NCBI RefSeq assembly: GCF_014203535.1
Contig: NZ_JACHJI010000007.1
Location: 372,001-436,000 of the forward strand
Reading direction: 5' to 3'
DNA length: 64,000 bases
Source of the DNA: Streptomyces griseomycini
GTDB lineage: Bacteria > Actinomycetota > Actinomycetes > Streptomycetales > Streptomycetaceae
Part shown: positions 16,736 to 25,248 of the stretch, piece after piece
Layout: each line of letters opens with the position of its first letter
Position numbering within the stretch: the first letter of the stretch is position 1
The notes under the pieces: generated by a model
Database searches by the model: none
What the model saw: only the letters and a program-made list of their open reading frames with translations
What the model was told of the DNA's origin: nothing
Position numbers and translations under genes: made by a program

Positions 16736-18068
16736 GGTGGGAGCGTACGCGACGGCGGTGCGCCTGCAGCGCGGCCGTGTAGACGTCGGCCGTGGCGGCG
16801 GCCGCGGTGTCCCAGCCGAAGGACTGGGCGTGCCGGGCGGCGGCCTCGCCCATCCGGTCGGCGAGGTGCGGGTGGTCGGCGAAGTCGCGCAGCACGCGCG
16901 CGTAGGCGGCGGGGTCGTGTCCCTGGACCAGGAAGCCGGTGTGCCCGTCCCGTACGGCCACCGGGAGGCCGCCGACCGCGGCGGCGAGCACCGGGGTGCC
17001 GGCCGCCTGCGCCTCTATGGCGACCAGGCCGAAGGACTCGCTGTAGGACGGCATGACGAGGACGGACGCCGCGCGGAACCAGTCCGCGAGCTGCTCCTGC
17101 CCGACCGGCGGGTGGAACCGTACGACGTCCGCGATGCCGAGGCGCGCGGCGAGCTTCTGCAGGCCCTCCGGCTTGGCGAGGCCGCTGCCGCTGGGGCCGC
17201 CGACGACGGGGACGCAGACGCGTGAGCGCAGCTCGGGGCGCTCGTCGAGCAGGACGGCGACCGCGCGGAGCAGGACGTCCGGTGCCTTGAGGGGCTGGAT
17301 GCGGCCGGCGAAGAGCGGGATCAGGGCGTCCCTCGGCAGGCCGAGGCGGGCGCGGGCGGCGGCGCGGCCGTCGGCCGGGCGGAAGCGGGCCAGGTTCACG
17401 CCGGGGTGCACGACGGCGACCTTGCCGGTGTCGGCGTCGTAGTGCCGGACGAGTTCGTCCGCCTCCCCGGCGGTGTTGGCGATCAGCCGGTCGGCGGCGG
17501 CGACGATCTGGGTCTCGCCGATGACGCGGGCGGCCGGTTCGGGGGTGTCGCCGTCGGCCAGGTTGGCGTTCTTGACCTTGGCCATGGTGTGCATGGCGTG
17601 CACCAGGGGGACGCCCCAGCGCTGGGCGGCGAGCCAGCCGACGTGGCCGGAGAGCCAGTAGTGGGAGTGGACCAGGTCGTAGTGGCCGGGGCGGTGGCCG
17701 GCCCAGGCCTGCATCACGCCGTGGGTGAAGGCGCACAGCTGGGCGGGCAGCTCCTCCTTGGCGAGTCCCTCGTAGGGGCCGGCGTCGACGTGCCGGACGA
17801 GGACGCCGGGGGCCAGCTCGACGGTGGGCGGGAGGGCGGCCGTGGTCGCGCGCGTGAAGATCTCGACCTCGATGTTGATCGCGGCGAGGCGCTGCGCGAG
17901 CTCCACGATGTAGACGTTCATGCCCCCGGCGTCGCCGGTGCCCGGCTGGTGGAGCGGGGAGGTGTGCACGGAGAGCATCGCCACGCGGCGGGGCTGCCTG
18001 CGGTGCAGTCGCAGCCGTGGGGGCGTTGCCGGGGAGCGCCGCCCGAGCCTCGCGATGTACTGGCTCAC
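16728..18068 (-). CDS. mshA: MshA, D-inositol-3-phosphate glycosyltransferase
   Basis: 446-aa GT4 glycosyltransferase that makes the first mycothiol intermediate from UDP-GlcNAc and 1-L-myo-inositol 3-phosphate. Motifs seen: SVHTSPLHQPGTGDAGGMNV (about residues 33-52), HSHYWLSG (about 128), the HPGVNLARF region, and the UDP-sugar motif SYSESFGLVAIEAQAAGTPV (about 350-370). The GTG start at 18068 is supported by GAGGAGG upstream. Length equals the S. coelicolor MshA (SCO4204). It is divergent from the methyltransferase-like gene and upstream of ybjN. Confidence 0.95.
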   Translation of the reverse strand: MSQYIARLGRRSPATPPRLRLHRRQPRRVAMLSVHTSPLHQPGTGDAGGMNVYIVELAQRLAAINIEVEIFTRATTAALPPTVELAPGVLVRHVDAGPYEGLAKEELPAQLCAFTHGVMQAWAGHRPGHYDLVHSHYWLSGHVGWLAAQRWGVPLVHAMHTMAKVKNANLADGDTPEPAARVIGETQIVAAADRLIANTAGEADELVRHYDADTGKVAVVHPGVNLARFRPADGRAAARARLGLPRDALIPLFAGRIQPLKAPDVLLRAVAVLLDERPELRSRVCVPVVGGPSGSGLAKPEGLQKLAARLGIADVVRFHPPVGQEQLADWFRAASVLVMPSYSESFGLVAIEAQAAGTPVLAAAVGGLPVAVRDGHTGFLVQGHDPAAYARVLRDFADHPHLADRMGEAAARHAQSFGWDTAAAATADVYTAALQAHRRRVRSHHG

Positions 18069-18278
18069 GTGGCGTTCCTCCTCGCTGCGGGCAGGGCTGT
18101 CGGAGGGCCTGCGGGCCCTGTGGGACGTCAACACCGGAAGGGTCCGTTCCCATTTCCGGACGCCCCCTCGGGACCGTGTTTTTGCCGAATCATTACCGGC
18201 CGTCGCTCAACCGTTCGAGAAGGAGGCGCGTGACGTCCGCGGGCGGCCCGCTCCGGGTGCCCCCTTACCCTCGTACGC

Positions 18279-19127
18279 ATGACCGTCCGCGCCGCCGCCC
18301 TCCCCCGGCTCCCCTCGAGCGGGAGGACCCCCGTCGTGGGCACGGTGACGCGCGGGACGACCAACCCCAACCGGCTGCGCCGCATGGACCGCTGGATCGC
18401 GGCCGTGCACGGCGCGGAGCTGCGCCGCGCGGAGCACCCCGTCACCGTCGACCTCGGCTACGGCGCGGCCCCCTGGACGGCGGTGGAGCTGCTGCACCGA
18501 CTGCGCTCCGTGGCGCCCCGCACGCACGTGGTGGGCGTCGAGATCGAACCGGCCCGGGTCGCGGCCGCGCGGCCGTACGAGCGCGAGGGGCTGGTCTTCC
18601 GGCACGGCGGCTTCGAGGTCCCGGTCCCCGGACGGCCGCTGCTGGTCCGCGCGGCGAACGTGCTGCGCCAGTACGACGAGGCGGAGGTCGCCGCCGTGTG
18701 GCAGCGGCTGTGCGCGCGGCTCGCGCCGGCCGACCCGGCGACGGGCTCGCGCGGCGGGCTGCTGGTCGAGGGGACCTGCGACGAGATCGGGCGCCGGCAC
18801 GTGTGGGTCGCCCTCGGGCCGGAAGGGCCGCGCACGGTCACCTTCGCGACCCGGCTGGGCTCGCTGGAGCGCCCCTCGGACCTGGCGGAACGCCTGCCGA
18901 AGGCGCTCATCCACCGCAACGTCCCCGGGGAGCCGGTGCACGCCTTCCTGCGCGACTTCGACCGCGCCTGGGCGGCCGCCGCGCCCTACGCCTCGTACGG
19001 CGCCCGGCAGCGCTGGATCCGGGCGGTGCGGGACCTCGCGGCCCACTGGCCGGTGACGGACGGGCCGGTGCGGTGGCGGCAGGGCGAAGTCACGGTGCGC
19101 TGGGAGGCGTTGGCGCCGCGGGGCTGA
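18279..19127 (+). CDS. Class I SAM-dependent methyltransferase-like protein
   Basis: 282 aa. The SAM-binding glycine motif appears as VDLGYGAAPWTAVELL (about residues 56-71), with the motif II acid in VVGVEIEPARVAAA (about 85-98). Substrate motifs are not recognisable. The gene is conserved next to mshA in streptomycetes, divergent from it. It ends just before a run of 10-bp tandem repeats. Confidence 0.8.
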   Translation: MTVRAAALPRLPSSGRTPVVGTVTRGTTNPNRLRRMDRWIAAVHGAELRRAEHPVTVDLGYGAAPWTAVELLHRLRSVAPRTHVVGVEIEPARVAAARPYEREGLVFRHGGFEVPVPGRPLLVRAANVLRQYDEAEVAAVWQRLCARLAPADPATGSRGGLLVEGTCDEIGRRHVWVALGPEGPRTVTFATRLGSLERPSDLAERLPKALIHRNVPGEPVHAFLRDFDRAWAAAAPYASYGARQRWIRAVRDLAAHWPVTDGPVRWRQGEVTVRWEALAPRG

Positions 19128-19140
19128 TCCGGCGGCGGTG

Positions 19141-19207
19141 CGGGCGGCACCGGGCGGCACCGGGCGGCACCGGGCGGCACCGGGCGGCACCGGGCGGCAC
19201 CGGGCGG
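19141..19207. repeat. 10-bp tandem repeat, 6.7 copies
   Basis: CGGGCGGCAC is repeated six times without a mismatch (19141-19200), followed by a partial seventh unit. It begins 13 bases after the stop of the methyltransferase-like gene and lies in its 3' untranslated region. The copy number is likely variable through slippage. Confidence 0.95.
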
Positions 19208-19369
19208 GTGGGAACGGTCTCCGCGAGTCGTTCGTCACATCTGCGGGGTGATCGCCGTACCGGGAGGGGACGACGGAAAGGGGTGGGTCTGTCGTTTCGC
19301 GCGCCGACGTGGCAGCATCCCCCGGGCGACCGAATGTTACTGGTGGTTAACCAGATGGGGGGCGGAGTC

Positions 19370-20452
19370 ATGCGGACGGGCAAGCGCGGGCTGATCACGG
19401 CGGCCGTGGCCGTGGTCTGTGCGGTCACGGTGCTGGCGGCACCGGGTACGGCGTTCGCGAGTCCCGCTCCCCCGCCGTCCCCGAGCGCGGGCGCGGGCGC
19501 CCCGGCCGCCACCGACGAGGAACTCGAAGCCGTCCGCAAGGAGCTCGACAGGCTCTACCGCGCGGCGGCCGTCGCCACCGACGAGTACAACGACGCGGAG
19601 GAGAAGGCGGAGAAGCAGTCCGCCGAGATCGTCCGGCTGGCCAAGAAGATCGTCGAGGGCCGGGAGAAGCTGGAGGGGCTGAAGGAGCGCGCGGGCGCCG
19701 CGGCCGCCGCCCAGTACCGCGGCGGCGGACTGCCGCCCGAGGCGCACCTGATGCTGAGCGAGGACCCGCAGGAGTTCCTGGACGGCGCGGACCGGGTGCG
19801 TCAGGGCGCGCACGCGACCAAGGGGCTGCTCGGCGAACTGACCCGGACCCAGGAGGACCTGGAGCAGTACGCCCAGGACGCCGACGCGCAGTGGCGCGAG
19901 CTGGAGGCGGGCCGCAAGGCCAAGGCCAAGGCGCAGAAGAAGATCGAGAAGCAGATCGCGGCGGCCGAGAAGCTCGAGTCCGAGCTGGAGAAGGAGGAGC
20001 GGGAGCGCCTGGCCCGGCTGGAGGAGCGGGCCGCCCGGCAGGCGCAGGCCACCTGGCTGGGCTCCGGCATCCTCGACGAGATCCGGGGCGAGGCCACCGC
20101 ACGGGGCGAGAAGGCCGTCGCGTACGCCACCGCGCAGATCGGCAAGCCGTACCAGTGGGGCGCCGAGGGCCCGAAGGCGTACGACTGCTCCGGGCTGACC
20201 TCACAGGCCTGGGCGTCGGCGGGGCGGGGCATCCCGCGCACCTCGCAGGCGCAGTGGCAGCAGCTGAAGAAGGTCGACGTCGAGGACATGCGGCCCGGCG
20301 ACCTCGTCATCTACTTCCGTGACGCCAGCCACGTCGGGATGTACATCGGGGACGGCTCCATCGTGCACGCCCCGCGCCCGGGGCGGACGGTGACGGTCGC
20401 GGGGGCCGGGTCGATGCCGATCCTCGGAGTGGTGCGCCCGGACGCGAACTGA
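19370..20452 (+). CDS. Secreted NlpC/P60 peptidoglycan hydrolase
   Basis: 360-aa exported cell-wall hydrolase. A signal peptide (residues 1-30, ending AFAS) is followed by a Pro/Ala linker, a long coiled coil (about 48-225, rich in Glu/Lys/Ala) and an NlpC/P60 domain (about 245-360). The domain has catalytic C273 (YDCSGLT), H321 (SHVGMYIG) and a third polar residue around H333. It likely cleaves stem peptides. The start at 19370 has GGGGGCGGAG upstream. No ydaO-type riboswitch was recognised in the leader. Confidence 0.92.
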   Translation: MRTGKRGLITAAVAVVCAVTVLAAPGTAFASPAPPPSPSAGAGAPAATDEELEAVRKELDRLYRAAAVATDEYNDAEEKAEKQSAEIVRLAKKIVEGREKLEGLKERAGAAAAAQYRGGGLPPEAHLMLSEDPQEFLDGADRVRQGAHATKGLLGELTRTQEDLEQYAQDADAQWRELEAGRKAKAKAQKKIEKQIAAAEKLESELEKEERERLARLEERAARQAQATWLGSGILDEIRGEATARGEKAVAYATAQIGKPYQWGAEGPKAYDCSGLTSQAWASAGRGIPRTSQAQWQQLKKVDVEDMRPGDLVIYFRDASHVGMYIGDGSIVHAPRPGRTVTVAGAGSMPILGVVRPDAN

Positions 20453-20457
20453 GCGGC

Positions 20458-20476
20458 GGGGCGGGCACCCCGCCCC
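20458..20476 (+). terminator. 8-bp hairpin after NlpC/P60 gene
   Basis: GGGGCGGG (20458-20465) pairs with CCCGCCCC (20469-20476) around a 3-base loop, immediately after the stop. Confidence 0.65.
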
Positions 20477-20782
20477 GATCGACGGCCCGGTGACCCGGGC
20501 CACGTGACCCGGCCCACGTGGATCTCGCGCCGGACCCCCCACCGGCGTGACGTTCGTCATCCCCCCGGTGTTTCCGGCCTGTCCAACTGCGGTAGCAAAC
20601 GCGGCATATGACAGTGGCCGACGACCGACCGGCGTGCGTCACACCATTCCGCTGCGGCGCCGTCACCCGCTATCGTCCCGGTTCGAAGGGGCATCCCGCT
20701 CGCACAAGCGTGCGAGTCCAGGGAAGGGCCGAGATCCCTCGCCCCCACCGTGCCCTCGGGGGGAGGGAAGGAACCCGGAACA
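20477..20782. other. Intergenic region upstream of the PP2C gene
   Basis: About 300 bases with no gene. It contains a direct repeat of GTGACCCGG[G/C]CCAC (around 20490-20518). A less GC-rich stretch (about 20570-20612) could hold the promoter of the downstream phosphatase. Confidence 0.5.
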
Positions 20783-22150
20783 ATGCCCGCATCCGTACCG
20801 CGGCAGAGAGCGCTCCCGGCCGCGGAAGGCGGTCAGGCGCCGGCCGCGCCGCCGAACGGCGGCTCCACCCAGGACTCCGCGGAGGCCCTGGCGACGGCCC
20901 CGCGCGCGGCGGCCCCGTCCGAACGCACCACGGACACGTCCGGCGCCGCGCCGGACAGGGCCGAGGCGACCGCCCCCACCAACCTCACACTGCTGCTGAT
21001 CGAGGACGACCCCGTCGGCTCGCCGATCGTGCCGGACCTGCTCGACCAGGCCGGCAAGCCGATCCGCGTCCGCACCGCCCGCAACCTCACCGAGGCCGAG
21101 CGGCTGCTCACCGACGACGTCCACTGCATCCTGCTCGACCTCGCGCTGCCCGCGCCCGGCCGGGCGGGCGGCGGGGACGACGAGCTCGCCGTGCTCAAGC
21201 ACGTGCTGGAGCTGGCACCCCGGCACGCCGTCCTCGCCCTCACCGGCGCCGACGACACCGAGCGCGGCGCGGAGGCGGTACGGGTGGGCGCCCAGGACTA
21301 CCTCGTCCGCGACGAACTGGACGGCCGGCTGCTGAGCCGGGCGATCCGCTACGCGGTGGAGCGCAAGCGTTCCGAGTCGGCCGAGCGCCGGCTCGCCGAG
21401 GGGCGCCTGCGCGCCCAGGAGAACCGTCGCCTGGAACGCGGCCTGCTGCCGACCCCCCTGCTGGAGGGCTCCTCGCTGCGCTTCGCCGCCCGCTACCGCC
21501 CCGGCCGCTCGCGCGCCCTGCTCGGCGGTGACTTCTACGACGTGGTCCGCACCCCGGACGGCACCGTGCACGCCATGATCGGCGACGTCTGCGGCCACGG
21601 CCCGGACGAGGCCGCCCTCGGCGTGGAGCTGCGCATCGCCTGGCGCGCGCTGACCCTGGCGGGGCTGTGCGGCGACCAGCTGCTGGGCACGCTCCAGCAG
21701 GTGCTGGAGCACGAACGCGCGGACGACGAGATCTTCGCGACCCTGTGCACGGTCGACATCGCCCCGGACGGCCGCCGGGCCGGCCTGTGCCTGGCCGGTC
21801 ACCCGTCGCCCCTGCTCGTCCGCCCGGGCCTGCCCGCGCGGCTGCTGCCGTACGACAACAACGGCCCGGCGCTGGGCCTGCTGCCCGGCGCCCGCTGGCC
21901 GCGGATGCAGGTGGAGCTGGGCGCCGAGTGGAGCCTGATGCTCTACACCGACGGCCTGATCGAGGGCCGGGTCGGCGGCAGCGGGGAGCGGCTCGGCCAG
22001 GACGGCATGGTGGACATGGTCCGCCGACAGCTCTCCGAGGGCCTGCACGGGGAGGAGCTGCTGCGGGCCGCCGTCCACGAGGTCCGGAACCTCAACGGGG
22101 GCGAGCTGACGGACGACGTGGCGGTCCTGCTGCTGGACCGCGCGCCGTAG
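20783..22150 (+). CDS. Receiver-linked PP2C (RsbU-type) serine phosphatase
   Basis: 455 aa. After a low-complexity N-terminus (1-70) comes a response-regulator receiver (about 74-200: LLLIEDDPVG, then CILLDLALP with the phospho-acceptor Asp, and DYLVRDELDG). A helical linker (about 200-235) leads to an SpoIIE/PP2C phosphatase domain (about 240-455) with metal-binding GGDFYD, IGDVCGHGPDEA and LYTDGLIE. Such proteins dephosphorylate anti-sigma-factor antagonists in response to a two-component input. The ATG at 20783 was chosen over an upstream in-frame start because GGGAGGGAAGGA precedes it. Confidence 0.92.
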   Translation: MPASVPRQRALPAAEGGQAPAAPPNGGSTQDSAEALATAPRAAAPSERTTDTSGAAPDRAEATAPTNLTLLLIEDDPVGSPIVPDLLDQAGKPIRVRTARNLTEAERLLTDDVHCILLDLALPAPGRAGGGDDELAVLKHVLELAPRHAVLALTGADDTERGAEAVRVGAQDYLVRDELDGRLLSRAIRYAVERKRSESAERRLAEGRLRAQENRRLERGLLPTPLLEGSSLRFAARYRPGRSRALLGGDFYDVVRTPDGTVHAMIGDVCGHGPDEAALGVELRIAWRALTLAGLCGDQLLGTLQQVLEHERADDEIFATLCTVDIAPDGRRAGLCLAGHPSPLLVRPGLPARLLPYDNNGPALGLLPGARWPRMQVELGAEWSLMLYTDGLIEGRVGGSGERLGQDGMVDMVRRQLSEGLHGEELLRAAVHEVRNLNGGELTDDVAVLLLDRAP

Positions 22151-22182
22151 CCCGGCGGGGAGCCCGCCCGCTTCCTACCGGC

Positions 22183-22533
22183 CTACCGGCCGCCGTTCCA
22201 CGGACCGTACGGGCCGTCGCTGCTGGAGCCCCTGCGGCCGCGCCCGCCGCCGGGGAGGCCGCGCAGGGCGGGACGGACGTCGACCATGTACACGATGGTC
22301 GCGATCAGCCCGATGATCGGCAGGAACGACAGGATGTTGAAGATCAGGTTCACCACGAACGCGAGGGCGAGGACGATCAGCCAGAAAGGCTTGGTCTGCT
22401 TGTCGGCCGCGCGGTAGGCGTCCTCACGGCGCGTGGCGGCGTCGATCAGCGCGAAACCGCTGAAAAGGATCAGGGCCATGCTCAGCAGCCACATGAAACC
22501 CGCGAAGCCCTGCATCAGCACAACGTCCACCAC
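22183..22533 (-). CDS. DUF2516 small membrane protein
   Basis: Up to 116 aa with two or three hydrophobic helices (MWLLSMALILFSGFALIDA, then PFWLIVLALAFVVNLIFNIL and IIGLIATIVYMVDV) and a glycine/arginine tail. The order and Asp-containing second helix match DUF2516 of actinobacteria. The start is uncertain among two adjacent GTG codons at 22533 and an ATG six codons further in. It probably forms an operon with the two genes to its right, reading leftward. Confidence 0.8.
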   Translation of the reverse strand: MVDVVLMQGFAGFMWLLSMALILFSGFALIDAATRREDAYRAADKQTKPFWLIVLALAFVVNLIFNILSFLPIIGLIATIVYMVDVRPALRGLPGGGRGRRGSSSDGPYGPWNGGR

Positions 22534-22657
22534 CCGGCTCGGTTCGTCCCTACGCGGTCACCGTACCCGCAACCGCCGGCCGGCTATCCGGACAACGGGC
22601 CGGGCACCGCGAGAGTGCCCGGCCCGCCGGTTCCGCCGACCGGTCCCGTCCCGTCGC

Positions 22658-23278
22658 TCACTTTGCGGGCGGGGTCGTCCTCTTCGCCGTCGTGGGCTTG
22701 CGCACCGGGGCCTTCTTGGCGCCGGCGGGCTTCCTCGCCTCGGTGGACCCGGCACCGTTCGCGGCGGGCCCGTCGTCCTCGGCCCCGACCGGCTCGGGCC
22801 GGGACACGGGCTTCGGTGCGTCGGCGGCCGGCTCGACGGCCACGGCGATGTCCTCGATGCTCTCGGCGGCCTCGCCGCGCCAGGTCCGCACGGCCTGCTC
22901 GCCGTGCTCGGCGACCTTCTCGTAGGTCTCCCGGGCCTTGACCGCGTACTCGGCGGCGACGCCGACCCCGCGCAGCGCGAGGTCCTGGGCGGTCTCACCG
23001 AGCTTCTTCAGGTCGGTGTCGAGCGAGCCGAAGAACTCGCCGACCTTGGCCTGCAGGGTCTCCTGCGTCTCCCGGACCCGGTGGGTCGCCTTCTCCTGGA
23101 CGGCCTTGGGGTCGGTGGCGCGGACGGCCTCGAAGCGGGCCGGGGCCTCGGCGCGCAGCTGCTCCACCAGGGCCGGCACCTTCTTGGCCTGCTGCAGGGC
23201 GAGGTCGGCGGTGCCGGCGGCGAAGTAGAGCGGGGTCGGGTCGGTGAAGGTCTTGCGCAGGTCGTCGGTGATGGCCAT
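22658..23278 (-). CDS. Heparin-binding haemagglutinin (HbhA)-like helical protein
   Basis: 206 aa. The first 150 residues form a long amphipathic, apolipoprotein-like helix (MAITDDLRKTF start; many Glu/Lys/Ala heptads). The C-terminal 40 residues are Lys/Pro/Ala-rich (KKAPVRKP, AKRTTPPAK), like the cationic tail of mycobacterial HbhA. It has no signal peptide. A cell-surface or membrane-associated scaffold role is inferred from HbhA. It lies directly downstream of the XRE regulator gene, reading the same way. Confidence 0.78.
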   Translation of the reverse strand: MAITDDLRKTFTDPTPLYFAAGTADLALQQAKKVPALVEQLRAEAPARFEAVRATDPKAVQEKATHRVRETQETLQAKVGEFFGSLDTDLKKLGETAQDLALRGVGVAAEYAVKARETYEKVAEHGEQAVRTWRGEAAESIEDIAVAVEPAADAPKPVSRPEPVGAEDDGPAANGAGSTEARKPAGAKKAPVRKPTTAKRTTPPAK

Positions 23279-23356
23279 GGTGATGGTCCTCCCGGATGTC
23301 GTGTTCGGCTGAGGGTTCGTGTGGTCCGCGGCGGGCGGACGGTGCCCTGGTCCGGC

Positions 23357-23974
23357 TCAGTCGGCCGTCCGCCGCGGACCGGTGTCGCTGCCGCCGTCCC
23401 CGCGGGGACGGCGTTCGGCGGACGTACCGCCCTTGCCCACGGAGCCGCGGCGCCCGGCGGACGCACCGCCGCCGGCCGTGCGGCTCCGACGTATCGCGGC
23501 ACCGCCGTCCGGGGCGTCGTCCCCCGCACGGTCGCTCCCGCCGACGGCGTCGGGGACCTCGGCCGCCTCGGTCGTCTCGGCCGCCTCGGTCGCCTCGGCC
23601 GTCACCTCACCGTCCTCGGCGCCCCCGAACCCGTTCTCCTTGCGGAAGGACTCGTAGATCTGGAGCAGCACCTGCTTCTGACGCTCGGTCAGGGTGGGAT
23701 CGGCGAGGAGGACGGCCCGTGTCTCGACCTCGTCCCGGTCGCGCTCGGCGTCGAGGATGCCGGCCCGGACGTACAGCGTCTCGGCGGAGATCCGCAGCGC
23801 CTTGGCGACCTGTTGCAGCACCTCCGCGCTCGGCTTGCGCAGCCCGCGCTCGATCTGGCTGAGGTACGGGTTGGACACCCCGGCGGCGTCGGCGAGCTGC
23901 CGCAGCGACAACTGCGCGCTGCGCCGCTGCTCGCGCAGGTACTCACCGAGATTGCCGACGTTGAGCGATGCCAT
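23357..23974 (-). CDS. XRE-family transcriptional regulator
   Basis: 205 aa. The N-terminal lambda-repressor-like helix-turn-helix lies at about residues 11-70 (LRQLADAAGVSNPYLSQIER, then KPSAEVLQQVAKALR). A middle helical region (about 75-115) leads to a long low-complexity tail rich in Glu, Ala, Gly and Arg. The start MASLNVGNLGEYLREQRR fits the family. It is followed by hbhA-like and DUF2516 genes in the same direction, which it may regulate. An inverted repeat upstream is a candidate operator. Confidence 0.88.
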   Translation of the reverse strand: MASLNVGNLGEYLREQRRSAQLSLRQLADAAGVSNPYLSQIERGLRKPSAEVLQQVAKALRISAETLYVRAGILDAERDRDEVETRAVLLADPTLTERQKQVLLQIYESFRKENGFGGAEDGEVTAEATEAAETTEAAEVPDAVGGSDRAGDDAPDGGAAIRRSRTAGGGASAGRRGSVGKGGTSAERRPRGDGGSDTGPRRTAD

Positions 23975-24004
23975 GCCTCCACCTTGCCCCACCCTGCTAA
24001 CTAT

Positions 24005-24022
24005 TGCAAGCATCCGCTTGCA
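24005..24022. promoter_or_regulatory. Inverted repeat, candidate operator of the XRE gene
   Basis: TGCAAG (24005-24010) and CTTGCA (24017-24022) form a 6-bp palindrome with 6-base spacing, about 30 bases upstream of the XRE start, inside an unusually AT-rich patch. The position fits an autoregulatory operator overlapping the promoter. Confidence 0.5.
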
Positions 24023-24056
24023 GGAGTGCGCCGCCGGGTGGACCGGCACCTGAGAC

Positions 24057-24080
24057 CGAGCACGAGAGGGGTCGTGCTCG
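24057..24080. terminator. 9-bp hairpin of unclear role
   Basis: CGAGCACGA (24057-24065) pairs with TCGTGCTCG (24072-24080). It has no U tract. It may mark the old junction between the core genes and the RiPP cluster, or act as a terminator. Confidence 0.45.
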
Positions 24081-24507
24081 CAGGGCACCTGTCGCGGCCC
24101 TCCCGTCCGGCCGGGCGTCCCACGCGAGGCGAAGGACGCAGCCGGTCAGCGTCTCGTCGGGCAGGGGATCGAGGGTGCGGGACGGCGGACGCACAGCCCC
24201 GTGGCGCTCCAGCGGCAGGCGGGCCACGACGGAACGGACGGACCGGGGGGAGACGGCCGTCCCGGGAGTCCCGCCGAGACCCGGGCACCCGACCCGGCGC
24301 GTGCGCACGTCCCCGGGAGCGCACGCGCGCAACCCGCGGACCGAGGGCGGAATTCAGCCTTTGCTCCAGGCCGGACGCACCCCTTCGACCTGCCGAACAG
24401 CCACCTCAAGCGCCAGAACCTTCGTTCGATGCCGGCGGGTCGTTTCCAGTCAGATTGATCTTTCACGCTTGATCCTCGTCGGAGGGGGGCGCTTAGGGTC
24501 GGTCGGC
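24081..24507. other. Non-coding left border of the RiPP cluster
   Basis: About 430 bases with no recognisable gene; the open frames here have no family match. The right end becomes less GC-rich and carries the candidate promoter of the cluster. Confidence 0.5.
24455..24499 (+). promoter_or_regulatory. Candidate promoter of the lanthipeptide cluster
   Basis: TTGATC occurs twice (24455-24460 and 24469-24474). The second is followed 19 bases on by TAGGGT (24494-24499), giving a HrdB-like -35/-10 arrangement. The predicted start of transcription is about at the ATG (24508), and the only purine-rich ribosome-site-like sequence lies too far upstream, so the first gene may be leaderless. Confidence 0.4.
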
Positions 24508-25248
24508 ATGGGGACCAACGCATACGACGATCTGCTCGCGGACATCTACGACCAGATGTACCCCGACGCGCTCTCCGGCACAGCCGAGACCGTGGAGTTC
24601 GTCTCGACGCTCTGCCCGTCCGACGGCTCCGTACTGGAACTGGGCGTGGGCAACGGACGGCTCGCCGTGCCGCTGGCCGCCCGCGGGGTGGACGTCTACG
24701 GCATCGACTCCTCAGCCCGCATGCTGGCCGACCTCGCTGCGCGGGACCCCGACGGCACGGTGAAGGCCATCGAGGGTGACTTCCTCACCACCACCACGGG
24801 CCGGCAGCACGATGTCGTCCTGATGGCGCTCAACACCTTCTTCTCACTGCCCGAGCAGGAGAAGCAGATCGACTGTCTGCGCGCCATGCGGGAACACCTC
24901 GCCCCCGGTGGGCGGGTGGTCCTCGAAGCCTTCGATCCCAGCCCGTACCACCGGCAGGAGGGCGAGAAGACCACGACCCGCTTCCTCGGTCCGGGCACGG
25001 TGATGCTGGAGAGCAGCCATGTGGTCCAGTCGCAGCAGCTGATCATCCTGATCTTCGCTCTGCTGGCCGAGGGCCCGACGCGCACCGCCCACACCGCACT
25101 GCGCTACGCCTGGCCCGCCGAGATCGACGCCATGGCGCGGTGCGCCGGTCTGCGGCTCGTCGAGCGGTACGCGGGCTGGGGGAAGGAGCCCTACGGTCCC
25201 GGCAGCCAGCGTCACGTGTCGGTCTACGAGGTGGCGGACGCGGCGTAA
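24508..25248 (+). CDS. SAM methyltransferase of the lanthipeptide cluster
   Basis: 246-aa class I methyltransferase. Motif I is VLELGVGNGRLAVPL (about residues 46-60) with the ribose-binding acid in VYGIDSSARML (about 67-77), then GDFLTTTT and the post-motif region LAPGGRVVLEAFDPSP (about 131-146). In class V clusters such as lexapeptide a methyltransferase dimethylates the N-terminus of the mature peptide, and this is the likely job here; the substrate is inferred from context. The stop overlaps the ATG of the ABC ATPase (TAATG), so the genes are coupled. Confidence 0.85.
   Translation: MGTNAYDDLLADIYDQMYPDALSGTAETVEFVSTLCPSDGSVLELGVGNGRLAVPLAARGVDVYGIDSSARMLADLAARDPDGTVKAIEGDFLTTTTGRQHDVVLMALNTFFSLPEQEKQIDCLRAMREHLAPGGRVVLEAFDPSPYHRQEGEKTTTRFLGPGTVMLESSHVVQSQQLIILIFALLAEGPTRTAHTALRYAWPAEIDAMARCAGLRLVERYAGWGKEPYGPGSQRHVSVYEVADAA

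Noticed and set aside
19141..19207. CRISPR-like array
   Set aside because: The 10-bp units are contiguous with no spacers and no cas genes are nearby.
20550..21000. Plus-strand gene starting near 20547
   Set aside because: It crosses the promoter and start of the PP2C gene in another frame and is dominated by Arg/Pro shadow codons.
24057..24080. Attachment-site core for an integrated element at the cluster border
   Set aside because: No matching direct repeat was seen at the right border and there is no integrase or tRNA gene.
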